12,219 nt of DNA from Rhodospirillales bacterium (GCA_016195145.1 JACQAF010000099.1:1-12219); one strand, 5' to 3'; numbered from the stretch's first letter, positions 1 through 6,283 are shown. Translations and numbers: made by a program. The notes: generated from the sequence alone by a model not told the origin.

Positions 1-1
1 G

Positions 2-283
2 ACGCGCACCCGGTCCGTCTCCAAGAACGCCGTGCGCGCGCGGCTGCTCGAACAGCCGGAATTCGCCGCCGCGTGGCACGATCGCTTCGTCCATATTTTT
101 CACGACACCGCGCTTCGGGCCGAAATCTTTTCGCGCAAGACCGTCGCCGAGCGCCTTGACGCCTGGATCGCGGCGAACGGCGGGAAACTGCCGGCAAAGG
201 GCACGTGGAAGACGGTCGCCGCCGAAATCGGCACCCGCCCGGAAACGCTTTATCGGGAAATCGCCAAGCGTCGCGACAAGTGA
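2..283 (+). CDS. Crp/Fnr-family transcriptional regulator, C-terminal part (5' end outside window)
   Basis: The frame is open from base 2 and ends at TGA 281-283, so only about the last 93 residues are present. The visible part is the end of the cyclic-nucleotide-like sensor or dimerisation helix (SVSKNAVRARLLEQPEF, HIFHDTALRAEIF) followed by a winged helix-turn-helix: AERLDAWIAANGGKLP, then TWKTVAAEIGTRPETLYREI as the helix pair that would contact DNA. The pattern of ETLYREIAKR near the C-terminus is typical of short alphaproteobacterial Crp/Fnr proteins. An ATG at 32 is internal to the domain and is not the real start. The effector-binding half is missing from the window, so the ligand and target genes cannot be judged. 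It converges on the GST gene, with only 40 bp between the two stop codons. Confidence 0.75.
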   Translation, partial: TRTRSVSKNAVRARLLEQPEFAAAWHDRFVHIFHDTALRAEIFSRKTVAERLDAWIAANGGKLPAKGTWKTVAAEIGTRPETLYREIAKRRDK

Positions 284-323
284 ACTCGGGCCCGCGGCGG
301 GTGCGGGACCTCGGCCGGCAGGC

Positions 324-1028
324 TTAGCTTCCCGCGCCCTGCGAGGCCCGGCGTTCCTTGGCGCCGCGCTCGGCCATGCGCGGCGACGACAGATAGGAAT
401 TGCGCCGGGACAGGAAGTCCCGCAGGCGGTCGGGGTAATCGGCCGTGACCGCCCCGGCGATCGAGGCGCGCTGGGCGAGCGCCTTTCGCCACCTTGTCAC
501 CTTGGGGGCATTGGCGAGGATGCCGAAATCGCCGATCTGATCGAAGGTGTCGAAGTAGCGGAAGACGGGCCCGAAGACCGCATCGACCAGGCTGAAGCCC
601 GCCGGATCGAACCAGGGCCCGTCGCCAAGCGTCGCCTCGATCCGAGCGAATTTTTCCGTCAGCGCGCCGACCTCGATGCGGAAGGCCTCCTCGTCTTTCG
701 CCGAGTAGAAACCGGCGATGTCATTGAGGATCGCCGATCCGAACTCGATCCAGGCACGATGGCGCGCCCGGTCGAGCGCATCGGCCGGGTGGAGCGGGTT
801 GGGCTGGGTCTCCTCGAGATATTCGAGAATGACCGCGGATTCGAAAATCGGCGTCTCGTCGACGACCAGCACCGGCGTCTTGCCGAGGGGCGAGATCGTG
901 CGGAACCAGCTCGGCTTGTTGGCAAGGTCGATATAAGTCCGTTCGAACGGCACCCCCTTTTCGGCCAGGGAGATGACCGCGCGCTGAACGTAGGGGCAGA
1001 GATGGTGGCTCATCAGATTCAGGGTCAT
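324..1028 (-). CDS. Glutathione S-transferase family protein
   Basis: A 234-residue protein with the two-domain soluble GST layout. The N-terminal thioredoxin-like domain (about residues 1-80) has a catalytic-type cysteine in a CPYVQR motif (C11), the cis-proline loop GKTPVL (P52) that positions the glutathione backbone, and the ES pair (63-64) that holds the gamma-glutamyl end. An all-alpha domain fills the remainder. The cysteine active site resembles omega, beta or DHAR-like GSTs, which favour thiol transfer or dehalogenation/reduction over simple conjugation; this is inference from one motif. The ATG at 1028 has a GGAG ribosome site about 8 bases upstream. Upstream in-frame starts would run back through the operator and are unlikely. 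It is divergent from a MarR regulator and probably repressed by it, suggesting induction by an electrophile or aromatic compound. Confidence 0.88.
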   Translation of the reverse strand: MTLNLMSHHLCPYVQRAVISLAEKGVPFERTYIDLANKPSWFRTISPLGKTPVLVVDETPIFESAVILEYLEETQPNPLHPADALDRARHRAWIEFGSAILNDIAGFYSAKDEEAFRIEVGALTEKFARIEATLGDGPWFDPAGFSLVDAVFGPVFRYFDTFDQIGDFGILANAPKVTRWRKALAQRASIAGAVTADYPDRLRDFLSRRNSYLSSPRMAERGAKERRASQGAGS

Positions 1029-1041
1029 CCGGGGGGCTCCG

Positions 1042-1065
1042 ATATAAATGCAATTGCATTTATAT
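1042..1065. promoter_or_regulatory. MarR-type operator, GST side
   Basis: A perfect 24-bp palindrome with core ATGCAATTGCAT, flanked on each side by an AT-rich ATATAA/TTATAT extension. Its centre is about 25 bp upstream of the GST start codon and it overlaps the -10 element. MarR proteins bind palindromes of roughly this length as dimers, and a MarR gene lies next door. The assignment to that protein is inference. Confidence 0.65.
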
Positions 1066-1088
1066 ATGTCGCCGAGACGGATTGTCAA
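1059..1088 (-). promoter_or_regulatory. Sigma70-type promoter of the GST gene
   Basis: On the minus strand a perfect -35 TTGACA (plus positions 1083-1088) is followed 18 bases later by TATAAA (1059-1064), or 16 bases later by TATATA (1061-1066). Both -10 choices lie inside the palindrome at 1042-1065, so a regulator bound there should block RNA polymerase. Confidence 0.6.
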
Positions 1089-1093
1089 TATTG

Positions 1094-1105
1094 ATGCGAT
1101 TGCAT
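1094..1105. promoter_or_regulatory. Second MarR-type operator, MarR side
   Basis: ATGCGATTGCAT differs from the palindrome core at 1048-1059 by a single base. Its centre lies about 26 bp upstream of the MarR start codon, mirroring the position of the first site relative to the GST start. It probably mediates autorepression. Confidence 0.5.
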
Positions 1106-1125
1106 TTTTCGGCTAGAGAGGCGCC

Positions 1126-1563
1126 ATGACCTCGCCGCGTCCCGAAACGATTGCCGCCTGGACGGCGCTGATGACAACCAGCCGCGTGCTGCTCGAGCGG
1201 GTCGAGGCGGCGCTGAAGGCGGCCGGCCTGCCGGCGCTATCCTGGTATGACGCGCTTCTTGAAATCGAGAAGGAGAGGGCGACGGGCATCCGCCCGTTCG
1301 AGCTGAAAGACAGGCTGCTCCTGCCGCAATACGGCACGTCGCGCCTGATCGATCGGATCGTCGCCGCCGGGCTGATCGAAAAACTGGACTGCGCCGATGA
1401 TGGGCGCGGATTCCTGGTCCGCATCACGCCCGAAGGCCGCCGCGTCAGGCGCACCATGTGGCCGGTCTATGGCGCGGCGCTCCGCGAGCATTTCGAATCG
1501 CGGCTGCCGGCGGGGGAGCTGACGACGCTGGGCGGGCTTCTGCGCCGGGCACGGCCCGATTAG
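1126..1563 (+). CDS. MarR-family transcriptional regulator
   Basis: A 145-residue winged helix-turn-helix protein of normal MarR length. N-terminal helices (about 8-50) would form the dimer interface. A helix pair follows: GIRPFEL (54-60), then a recognition helix around PQYGTSRLIDRIVAAGLI (68-84). The wing has an acidic DDGRGFLVRITPEG turn (about 91-104), the typical MarR signature. The C-terminal helix completes the dimerisation arm. The start is supported by GAGAGG 5-10 bases upstream of the ATG. It is divergently arranged with the GST gene across 97 bp containing two matching palindromes, so a repressor of itself and of the GST is the natural reading. The ligand is unknown; no conserved redox-sensing cysteine is apparent near the N-terminus, which argues against an OhrR-type peroxide sensor. 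Confidence 0.88.
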   Translation: MTSPRPETIAAWTALMTTSRVLLERVEAALKAAGLPALSWYDALLEIEKERATGIRPFELKDRLLLPQYGTSRLIDRIVAAGLIEKLDCADDGRGFLVRITPEGRRVRRTMWPVYGAALREHFESRLPAGELTTLGGLLRRARPD

Positions 1564-1651
1564 CGAAGGGCGGGCGCCCGGCGAAATGGATCGAACTCGT
1601 TACTGGCGCCGAATCTCGCGGGGCATATCGGCTTGCGACCGGCTTCGCCGC

Positions 1652-1933
1652 TCAGACGACTTTGACGTCTTCCCAAAACCCGAAGCGCGCGGCGACCTGT
1701 TTCATCTCCGGGCGCGGCGCCTCGTAAGACCAGGCGGCGCGTTCGTGGCGCACGCCGTCGACCGTCACGTCATAGAACTGGACGCCGTGCGGGCAGGCGC
1801 GATCCGACGTCGTCTTCTGCGCCTTGTCGAGCCACTCCATGCGCACCGCGGCGCTGGGGAAATACTGGTAGCCGCCGCACTCGACGATGTCGTCGCTCTC
1901 GGCGATCACGCGGCCGTCTAGGATAGCCTTCAC
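1652..1933 (-). CDS. DUF427 domain-containing protein
   Basis: A 93-residue single-domain protein that I place in the DUF427 family from its opening KAILDGRVIAESDD, the YFP segment (about 24-26), and the later CPHG and AAWSYEAP blocks. The family is small and soluble and has no firmly established biochemical role that I can state. I chose the GTG at 1933 because it lies about 8 bases after GGAGG and because family members usually begin right at this M-K-A-x-x-x-G-x-V-I-A-E-S block. An in-frame ATG at 1948 would add five residues but has no clear ribosome site. The gene lies alone, convergent with the MarR gene and 164 bp downstream of the symporter stop on the same strand. Confidence 0.8.
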   Translation of the reverse strand: MKAILDGRVIAESDDIVECGGYQYFPSAAVRMEWLDKAQKTTSDRACPHGVQFYDVTVDGVRHERAAWSYEAPRPEMKQVAARFGFWEDVKVV

Positions 1934-2097
1934 TCTCTGATCCTCCATCAACTAAGGGTCGAGACGATCCCCCAGGGACAAACGAGAATACCCGATCCCG
2001 ATGGAGCGGGCACGCATCACGAGGGGGAGGATTGCCCAGCGCTTGCGGCGGCATCGGGGCAGGCCGCGTGGGGATCGATATCCGCATAGCAATCCGG

Positions 2098-3705
2098 TCA
2101 GCTCGCGGCGAGGACGGCGAGCAACAAGGCGGTCAGCGCCATCAGGCCGGCGGCAAGCACGCGATGGTCGCGCCGCGGCCCGGTACGGCCGGGATCGGGC
2201 GCGAAATCGATCCGCCGCACTGTCGCCTTGTCCGCGACTGCGCGGCGTCGCAACGCCGGGACGAAGCTGAGCCCGGCCATCACCGCGAGCGTGCCGGCGA
2301 ACATGATCATCGCCATGTAGGTGAAGTGGATGTCGGGCAGCCCCGCCGCCGCCCACAGCCCCGACAGTTCCTTGGCGAGAAACAGCCCGAGTCCCGCCGG
2401 CAGCATGACGATCATCGCCCAGAACGCGGACCCGCGCGCGATATGGCGCGTTGCCAGCCCGCCGAGATAGACGGCGACGACGCACGGCACGAGATAGGCG
2501 AGGGTCGACTGGAAATACTGGAACAGCCCGCCGAAGCCGGCGATCAGCGGCGCATAGATCGCCGCCATCACCATGATCGCCGTCGTCGCCGTCCGCCCGA
2601 TCGCCGCCAGCGCCGTGTCGGAAGTTTGCGGGCGCAGCGGCTTGACGAAATCCATGGTGACCAGCGAGGCGGCGGCGTTGAGCGCGCTGTCGAGGCTCGA
2701 CATGATCGCGGCCAGCAACGCGGCGAGGACGATGGCGCGCAGGCCGACCGGCAGCAGATCGAAGGTGAGGACGGGAAAGGCCTGATCGGGATTGGCGAGG
2801 TCGGGATAGAGCGCCGCCGCGACCAGCCCCGGCACGACCATGAACAGGATATTGGGCAGCTTGAGCAGGCCGCCGAACAGCGCGCCCTTGCGGCCGTCCT
2901 CGACCGAGCGCGCGGCGAGCGCGCGTTGCACGAAATACTGGTTGAACGTCCAGTAATAGAAGCCGAGCAGGATAACCCCGCCGATGCCCGGCGTCGGCAG
3001 GAAGGCGTCGTCGGGCGGGCGGAACAGCTCGGCCCGCGCCGGGCCGGCGGCGGCCAGCATGTTTTCCCACCCGCCGACCGCCCACAGCCCGTAAAGCCCA
3101 AGCCCCAGCGTGGCGACGATCATCACCACCGCCTGCAGCGCGTCGGTGATGACGACGGCGCGCAGCCCGCCGAAAATCGTGTAGACGCCCGCTAGCAGCG
3201 CGAGCCCGGTGCACGCCGCCCATAGCGATAGATCGGGGATCGCGGTGCGCAGCACGATGGCCCCGGCATAGAGCGCGCCGGCGGTGTCGAGGAGCACAAG
3301 CGTGACCAGCGTGAACAAGGAATAGGTCCAGCGCGCCCGCCGGTCGTAGCGTAGTTCGAGATATTCCGGCGCGGTGAAAATCCGGTTGCGCAGGAATACC
3401 GGCAGGATGAAGACGGCGAACAGCGCCAGCACCAGCGCCGCCGTCCATTCATAATGGAAAACAACGATGCCGTGGACATAGGACGCGCCGATCAGGCCGA
3501 CGAAGCTCGCCCCCGACATGTTCGACGCGTAGTACGAAAACCCGATCAGGTACCAGGGCAGGGCGCGGCCGGCGAGGAAGTATCCGGCGGCGTCGCGCGT
3601 GCCGGCCCGCGCCGCCCACAGGGCGAAGCCGAAGGTCGCGCCGAGATAGAGCGCGATGACGAAAATATCGGCGTTGGTCAATCCGGTCATGCGTCCGGGA
3701 GCCAT
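2098..3705 (-). CDS. Sodium/solute symporter, SSS family, SGLT-like
   Basis: About 535 residues, strongly hydrophobic, with around 13-14 membrane segments, the usual size for the sodium:solute symporter (SLC5-like) family, which drives solute uptake across the inner membrane with Na+. Recognisable blocks are YFLAGRALPWYLIGFSYYAS followed by NMSGASFVGL after the first segment, LLDTAGALYAG, the glycine-rich FGGLRAVVITDALQ, the FYYWTFNQYFVQRALAA segment of the sugar-transporting SGLT branch, and AAIMSSLDSALNAAASLVTMDF (roughly 325-350), which carries the serines that line the conserved Na2 sodium site. A sugar or polyol substrate is likely but not provable. I chose the ATG at 3705 because GGGGGA precedes it by about 5 bases; starts at 3717 and 3690 are also possible. 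No metabolic genes flank it to reveal the substrate. The C-terminal tail (about 490-520) is basic and charged before a final hydrophobic helix. Confidence 0.88.
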   Translation of the reverse strand: MAPGRMTGLTNADIFVIALYLGATFGFALWAARAGTRDAAGYFLAGRALPWYLIGFSYYASNMSGASFVGLIGASYVHGIVVFHYEWTAALVLALFAVFILPVFLRNRIFTAPEYLELRYDRRARWTYSLFTLVTLVLLDTAGALYAGAIVLRTAIPDLSLWAACTGLALLAGVYTIFGGLRAVVITDALQAVVMIVATLGLGLYGLWAVGGWENMLAAAGPARAELFRPPDDAFLPTPGIGGVILLGFYYWTFNQYFVQRALAARSVEDGRKGALFGGLLKLPNILFMVVPGLVAAALYPDLANPDQAFPVLTFDLLPVGLRAIVLAALLAAIMSSLDSALNAAASLVTMDFVKPLRPQTSDTALAAIGRTATTAIMVMAAIYAPLIAGFGGLFQYFQSTLAYLVPCVVAVYLGGLATRHIARGSAFWAMIVMLPAGLGLFLAKELSGLWAAAGLPDIHFTYMAMIMFAGTLAVMAGLSFVPALRRRAVADKATVRRIDFAPDPGRTGPRRDHRVLAAGLMALTALLLAVLAAS

Positions 3706-3712
3706 CGTCCCC

Positions 3713-3750
3713 CGCATCGGCGCGGCTGGCAAGGATTATGCGCCGATGCG
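3713..3750. repeat. 11-bp inverted repeat upstream of the symporter gene
   Basis: CGCATCGGCGC (3713-3723) and GCGCCGATGCG (3740-3750) are perfect inverted copies separated by 16 bp. The spacer holds most of a CATAAT (minus strand, 3735-3740) that could be the -10 element. It may be an operator or a leader hairpin; which one cannot be settled by eye. Confidence 0.45.
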
Positions 3751-3808
3751 CCGCGCACGGTGGCGTTCTCGCCGGGTATTTATCGGTTGTCTCAGGGGGA
3801 CGTTCGAA

Positions 3809-4573
3809 CTAATGACCAAGTTCTTGGAGAAATTTATTTCCGAGTCCATGAACCGTGTTGAAGTCAGTTAAGAGCTGGGCATGAAAGACGATAAGCTCTG
3901 CTTGTTCTTCGAAAGAGTGCGTCATTATCGGTGTGAATTTGCCGAGGGCCATCTGCTCATCCAGCAAGCGATGATATTCTGTAAAATCGCTTTGCATTAT
4001 AGCTTTAACCATGAGTTCACCGAGTCGGCTATGCGCTATTTTGTCCTCGGACTAGAGCATTTTGGGCACGATATACAGTGGAATTCGATGGGCCAGCGCA
4101 TGGCGAAAATTCTCTAGATTCTCAAACCATGAATCTAGACCCGTCAAATACCGTTGAAAATCCGGCGAGAAAGATTGACGAACATCGGAGTTATCTTTGC
4201 GGAGACCGACCTGGCTATTGGGAATGGGTCGCCCGTCGGTTTTTGTTAGATTTTTTTCCTGCACCCATATCCATGCCAGATTGTCTGTACAGCCGAAGAC
4301 ATTAAAAACGAAGGCTTGGATGTAAATTGCAGCATCGACACAATCCTCCGGCGCTGGAGGATCGATACGATCAGGTGGCAGTATTTCGAAAACCCTTACG
4401 ATGCACCGCTTGAGCGTTGCCAATCGCCGCGAGAATCCGTGAACTGCGTATTCGTGCGCCCGCTTATTTGTGTAATTCCGAGATCCATACGCGATCAGGA
4501 GACCGGTGTATTTTTCTTCGATTGTTGAAAGCTCATTTCCGATTTTCTTAATTTGCTCTTCTGAAAAGTGCAT
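3809..4573 (-). pseudogene. Conserved hypothetical protein interrupted by an in-frame amber codon
   Basis: The frame starts at ATG 4573, with GGAG about 7 bases upstream, and runs 173 codons to TAG at 4052-4054. It then continues in the same frame for another 80 sense codons to TAG at 3809-3811. The join reads as one protein: RHALAHRIPLYIVPKML, stop, SEDKIAHSRLGELMVKAIM, then a tail with FTEYHRLLDEQMALGKF, MTHSF and VFHAQLLTDFNTV. From memory these tail motifs (HALAHRIPLYI, MTHSF, FHxQLLxDF) occur together in one family of soluble hypothetical proteins, which supports a single ancestral gene of about 254 residues broken by a point mutation. The function is unknown; it looks all-helical with no signal peptide. 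A truncated but working 173-residue product or a sequencing error are alternatives. Base composition differs sharply from the neighbours. Confidence 0.6.
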
Positions 4574-4632
4574 TTGAAATCTCCAGTATTAATCTCCCAA
4601 ATATCTCCTTACAGAAACTGACTGCGCGTGAC

Positions 4633-4647
4633 GTTGAATAATTCAAC
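4633..4647. promoter_or_regulatory. Inverted repeat upstream of the interrupted gene
   Basis: GTTGAAT-A-ATTCAAC is a perfect 7-bp inverted repeat around one central base, 60 bp upstream of the start codon at 4573. It is a plausible operator for the minus-strand gene. No convincing -35/-10 pair could be fixed beside it. Confidence 0.3.
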
Positions 4648-4694
4648 ATAGTAGAGATTTACCCCTCATCGGGTATACGAAAATCATGCGCCCG

Positions 4695-4835
4695 CTAAAT
4701 TGGGAGACCTTCGCCTATCGTGCTCGCAAGCAGGAGAGCCAGTTTTTCGGGTAGTTCTCCGAAGGGCCCTGCCTGATGCTCAGCCCATGACCTTCTCGCT
4801 ATAGTTTCCAGCCCAATAACACCAAGAGTCGCCAT
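4695..4835 (-). CDS. Possible small ORF, 46 codons
   Basis: ATG at 4835 to TAG at 4695-4697 on the minus strand. The sequence looks protein-like (GLETIARRSWAEHQ, then GPFGELPEKLALLLAS), with an amphipathic helical second half, but I do not recognise it. The upstream base run contains GGCGGGGCA rather than a clear ribosome site. It lies between the low-GC segment and the gene remnants, so it could equally be another decayed fragment. No function is proposed. Confidence 0.2.
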   Translation of the reverse strand: MATLGVIGLETIARRSWAEHQAGPFGELPEKLALLLASTIGEGLPI

Positions 4836-4838
4836 TGC

Positions 4839-4862
4839 CCCGCCGCTCGGCGGGCGCATTTT
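4839..4862 (+). terminator. Terminator-like hairpin
   Basis: CCCGCC and GGCGGG (inside 4839-4854, perfect over seven bases each side of CT) form a GC-rich stem followed by CGCATTTT. This could end plus-strand transcription, but no plus-strand gene lies in front of it, so its role is doubtful. Confidence 0.25.
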
Positions 4863-4886
4863 GCAATCCGTAATCGCGCGACGATA

Positions 4887-5005
4887 TCAGCTTCGCCGGA
4901 TGGCGGTTAAATCCTGCGTTACGTTCCACGCCGCGCCGTCGCCGGCGCTTTCGTTACGCCAGAGAAAGCGATCCGGCGCGATGTCAAAAAATATCCAGAG
5001 CAGGC
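4887..5005 (-). pseudogene. Probable C-terminal remnant of a DUF1579-like protein
   Basis: On the minus strand, in frame to TGA 4887-4889, the translation reads LLWIFFDIAPDRFLWRNESA, then GDGAAWNVTQDLTAIRRS. The run of F-x-D-I-x-P-D-x-F-x-W-R-x-E, then G-x-x-W-x-V-x-Q, then a basic end is how I remember the tail of small bacterial hypothetical proteins of the DUF1579 type. Nothing upstream in this frame continues the family, because the frame runs into the neighbouring remnant region. The left edge (about 5005) is a guess. It may instead be chance coding; the resemblance is from memory and modest. Confidence 0.35.
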
Positions 5006-5028
5006 GCGAGCCGCTGGGGCGCCGAGTG

Positions 5029-5130
5029 TCAGGCGGTCCGGATATTGCTTCTGAAGGCGTTAACCTCATGACGCAGAGTCTCCGACTGCTTGGCGAGTTT
5101 ACCCGCCGCTGAGAGGACCTGGTCCGCAGC
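5029..5130 (-). pseudogene. C-terminal remnant of a methyl-accepting chemotaxis protein
   Basis: The minus strand encodes AADQVLSAAGKLAKQSETLR, then HEVNAFRSNIRTA, then TGA at 5029-5031. This matches the characteristic end of alphaproteobacterial chemoreceptors (A-x-Q-V-L-x-A-A-x-x-L-x-x-Q-x-E-x-L-R-x-E-V-x-x-F). Upstream, the frame contains no further signalling-domain sequence and closes at a TGA (5173-5175), so only about 33 codons survive of a receptor that is normally 400-700 residues. No other chemotaxis gene is in the window. It has no start codon with a ribosome site and is not expected to be functional. Confidence 0.6.
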
Positions 5131-5193
5131 CAATCGCCCGACCGGCGACGGCCGGCCCGGCGATCGGATTTTTCAACCGCCATCGACCGCTAT

Positions 5194-5207
5194 GCGTCGG
5201 CGCAAAA
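5194..5207. repeat. Inverted copy of the desaturase-upstream repeat, downstream side
   Basis: GCGTCGGCGCAAAA is the exact reverse complement of TTTTGCGCCGACGC, found twice upstream of the desaturase (6280-6293 and 6309-6322). It begins only three bases beyond the desaturase stop codon. The preceding CGCTAT resembles the CGCTAG next to the upstream copies. Confidence 0.55.
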
Positions 5208-5210
5208 ATC

Positions 5211-6221
5211 TTAGGATACTGCTCTGCGGTCGAGGTCGCCGAATGTCACCATCCGGTCGCGATCCTCGTCCCACAGCGTGAAACGTAGCGCCCTTAGCCC
5301 TGCCCGAAAGGAGAGGGCCGGAACGCGGCGAAGGGCCGCGATCGCCTCGTGGCATTCCCGAAGCCGGTAGTTCGGTACGCGCGGGTTGAGGTGATGCACG
5401 TGATGGAAACCGATATTGCCGGTAAACCATTGCAAGACGCGCGGCAGGCGCAGATAGGTCGAGCCCTGTATGGCCGCCGAGACTGGGGTCCACGCATCGT
5501 GGCGGGCCCATCGCGTTTTTTCGCCGCGATGCTGCACCGAGAACAGCCAGACGCCAATGATCGTCGCAGCGAGCAATACCGGCAGTTGTACGGCGGCGAT
5601 GCGCTCGTAGCCCAGCAACAGGCCGAGGCCGCCCAGGAGCGCGACAAGCGCAAAGGTAGTCAGGTGGACCACGCGCCGCTCCTGCTTCCACGATTTCGGC
5701 ATGTCGAACGGCAGGCGATAGAGCACGGTGAAAATCAGCGGCGGCAGCAGGAGGTTGGAAACCAGCGGATGGCGCGTGATGCGGTACCACCGGCGCGCTC
5801 CGGGGCCGAGCGCCCGATATTCGGCGACGGTCAGGCAGGAAGAATAGATATCGGCGCCGCTCTGCCGGCGGTCGAGATCGTTCCAGATGCTATGATGCCC
5901 CGCATGCTGCCGGCGCCACGAGGAATAGGGCGCCAGCGTCAACAGGCTGCACGCGAAGCCGACAATGTCGTTGGCGCGGTGCGAGCGGAAGAAGGCGAGA
6001 TGCCCGCAATCATGCTGAATGATGAAGATGCGCACGAGGAAGCCGGCGGCAAGCGGCGCCAGCGCAAGCGCCATCCAGTAGGACACATCGATAACGGCGT
6101 ACATCGCGGCGCAGGTGACGAAGAAACCGCCGAACGACGTGGCGATCTGGGACAGGCTCTTGCGCAGGATCGGCGCCTGAAAATGCGCCGCCTCGCGGCG
6201 AAGGCTCATTTGCCCGGTCAT
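5211..6221 (-). CDS. Membrane fatty acid desaturase
   Basis: A 336-residue integral membrane di-iron desaturase with all three histidine boxes: HDCGH (70-74), HAGHH (106-110) and HHVHH (273-277). The third box sits in a GNIGFHHVHHLNPRVPNYRL context. Hydrophobic stretches lie around 30-66, 85-98, 155-175 and 183-225, giving about four to six membrane passes with the boxes on the cytoplasmic side. The family introduces double bonds into lipid-bound or thioester acyl chains using O2 and electrons from ferredoxin or cytochrome. This branch (HDCGH, WRRQHAGHH, DLDRR) resembles bacterial delta-12-like desaturases, but regiochemistry cannot be read from sequence. The start ATG at 6221 has AAAGGA about 6 bases upstream; longer in-frame starts would run through the tandem repeats. 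The gene stands alone, flanked by inverted 14-bp repeats, with a TetR-like palindrome upstream. Confidence 0.88.
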   Translation of the reverse strand: MTGQMSLRREAAHFQAPILRKSLSQIATSFGGFFVTCAAMYAVIDVSYWMALALAPLAAGFLVRIFIIQHDCGHLAFFRSHRANDIVGFACSLLTLAPYSSWRRQHAGHHSIWNDLDRRQSGADIYSSCLTVAEYRALGPGARRWYRITRHPLVSNLLLPPLIFTVLYRLPFDMPKSWKQERRVVHLTTFALVALLGGLGLLLGYERIAAVQLPVLLAATIIGVWLFSVQHRGEKTRWARHDAWTPVSAAIQGSTYLRLPRVLQWFTGNIGFHHVHHLNPRVPNYRLRECHEAIAALRRVPALSFRAGLRALRFTLWDEDRDRMVTFGDLDRRAVS

Positions 6222-6263
6222 GAGAGTCCTTTCAAGGTTTCCCTCTGTTCGCCTGTGCGGATA

Positions 6264-6283
6264 AAAACCGTCCATACGGTTTT
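6264..6283. promoter_or_regulatory. TetR-like operator palindrome upstream of the desaturase
   Basis: AAAACCGTCCATACGGTTTT is a perfect inverted repeat with 8-bp arms around CCAT, 42 bp upstream of the start codon. Its size and form fit a TetR-family operator, and bacterial desaturases are often controlled by TetR-type acyl-CoA sensors. No TetR gene is in the window, so the regulator would be encoded elsewhere. Confidence 0.45.

Larger units (their letters stand above)
3806..4690. other. Low-GC segment, probably acquired
   Basis: Hand counts of four 60-base blocks here (3901-4020, 4081-4140, 4261-4320) give 107 G+C in 240 bases, about 45%. A block inside the symporter gene (2641-2700) gives 39 in 60, 65%. 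The edges are approximate. The segment carries one unrecognised, interrupted gene and no visible transposase, integrase or direct repeats at its ends. Confidence 0.6.
4574..5210. other. 637-bp stretch without an intact confident gene
   Basis: This stretch holds the upstream region of the interrupted gene, one possible 46-codon frame, a terminator-like hairpin, and two C-terminal gene remnants on the minus strand, each listed separately. Longer open frames here (plus 4861-5112, minus 4887-5183) do not look like complete proteins. The impression is of decayed coding DNA left after deletions. Confidence 0.5.

Noticed and set aside
156..1094. Long plus-strand open frame (312 codons)
   Set aside because: It is the antisense shadow of the GST gene; its translation is low-complexity Arg/Gly/Glu-rich and matches no domain.
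1571..1580. Palindrome CGGGCGCCCG between the MarR and DUF427 genes as a terminator
   Set aside because: It has no loop or U-run and is of a kind expected by chance at this GC content.
2032..3195. Long plus-strand open frame (387 codons) opposite the symporter
   Set aside because: The translation is His/Arg/Gln-rich without structure, while the minus strand encodes a convincing SSS transporter.
1952..3448. Minus-strand 498-codon frame overlapping the symporter
   Set aside because: It is an alternative frame within the symporter gene; the translation is Arg/Ala-rich, as expected of a GC-driven shadow.
4052..4054. Amber codon read as pyrrolysine or programmed recoding
   Set aside because: No pyrrolysine genes or recoding signal are visible and the protein is not a methyltransferase; simple nonsense mutation or sequence error is more likely.
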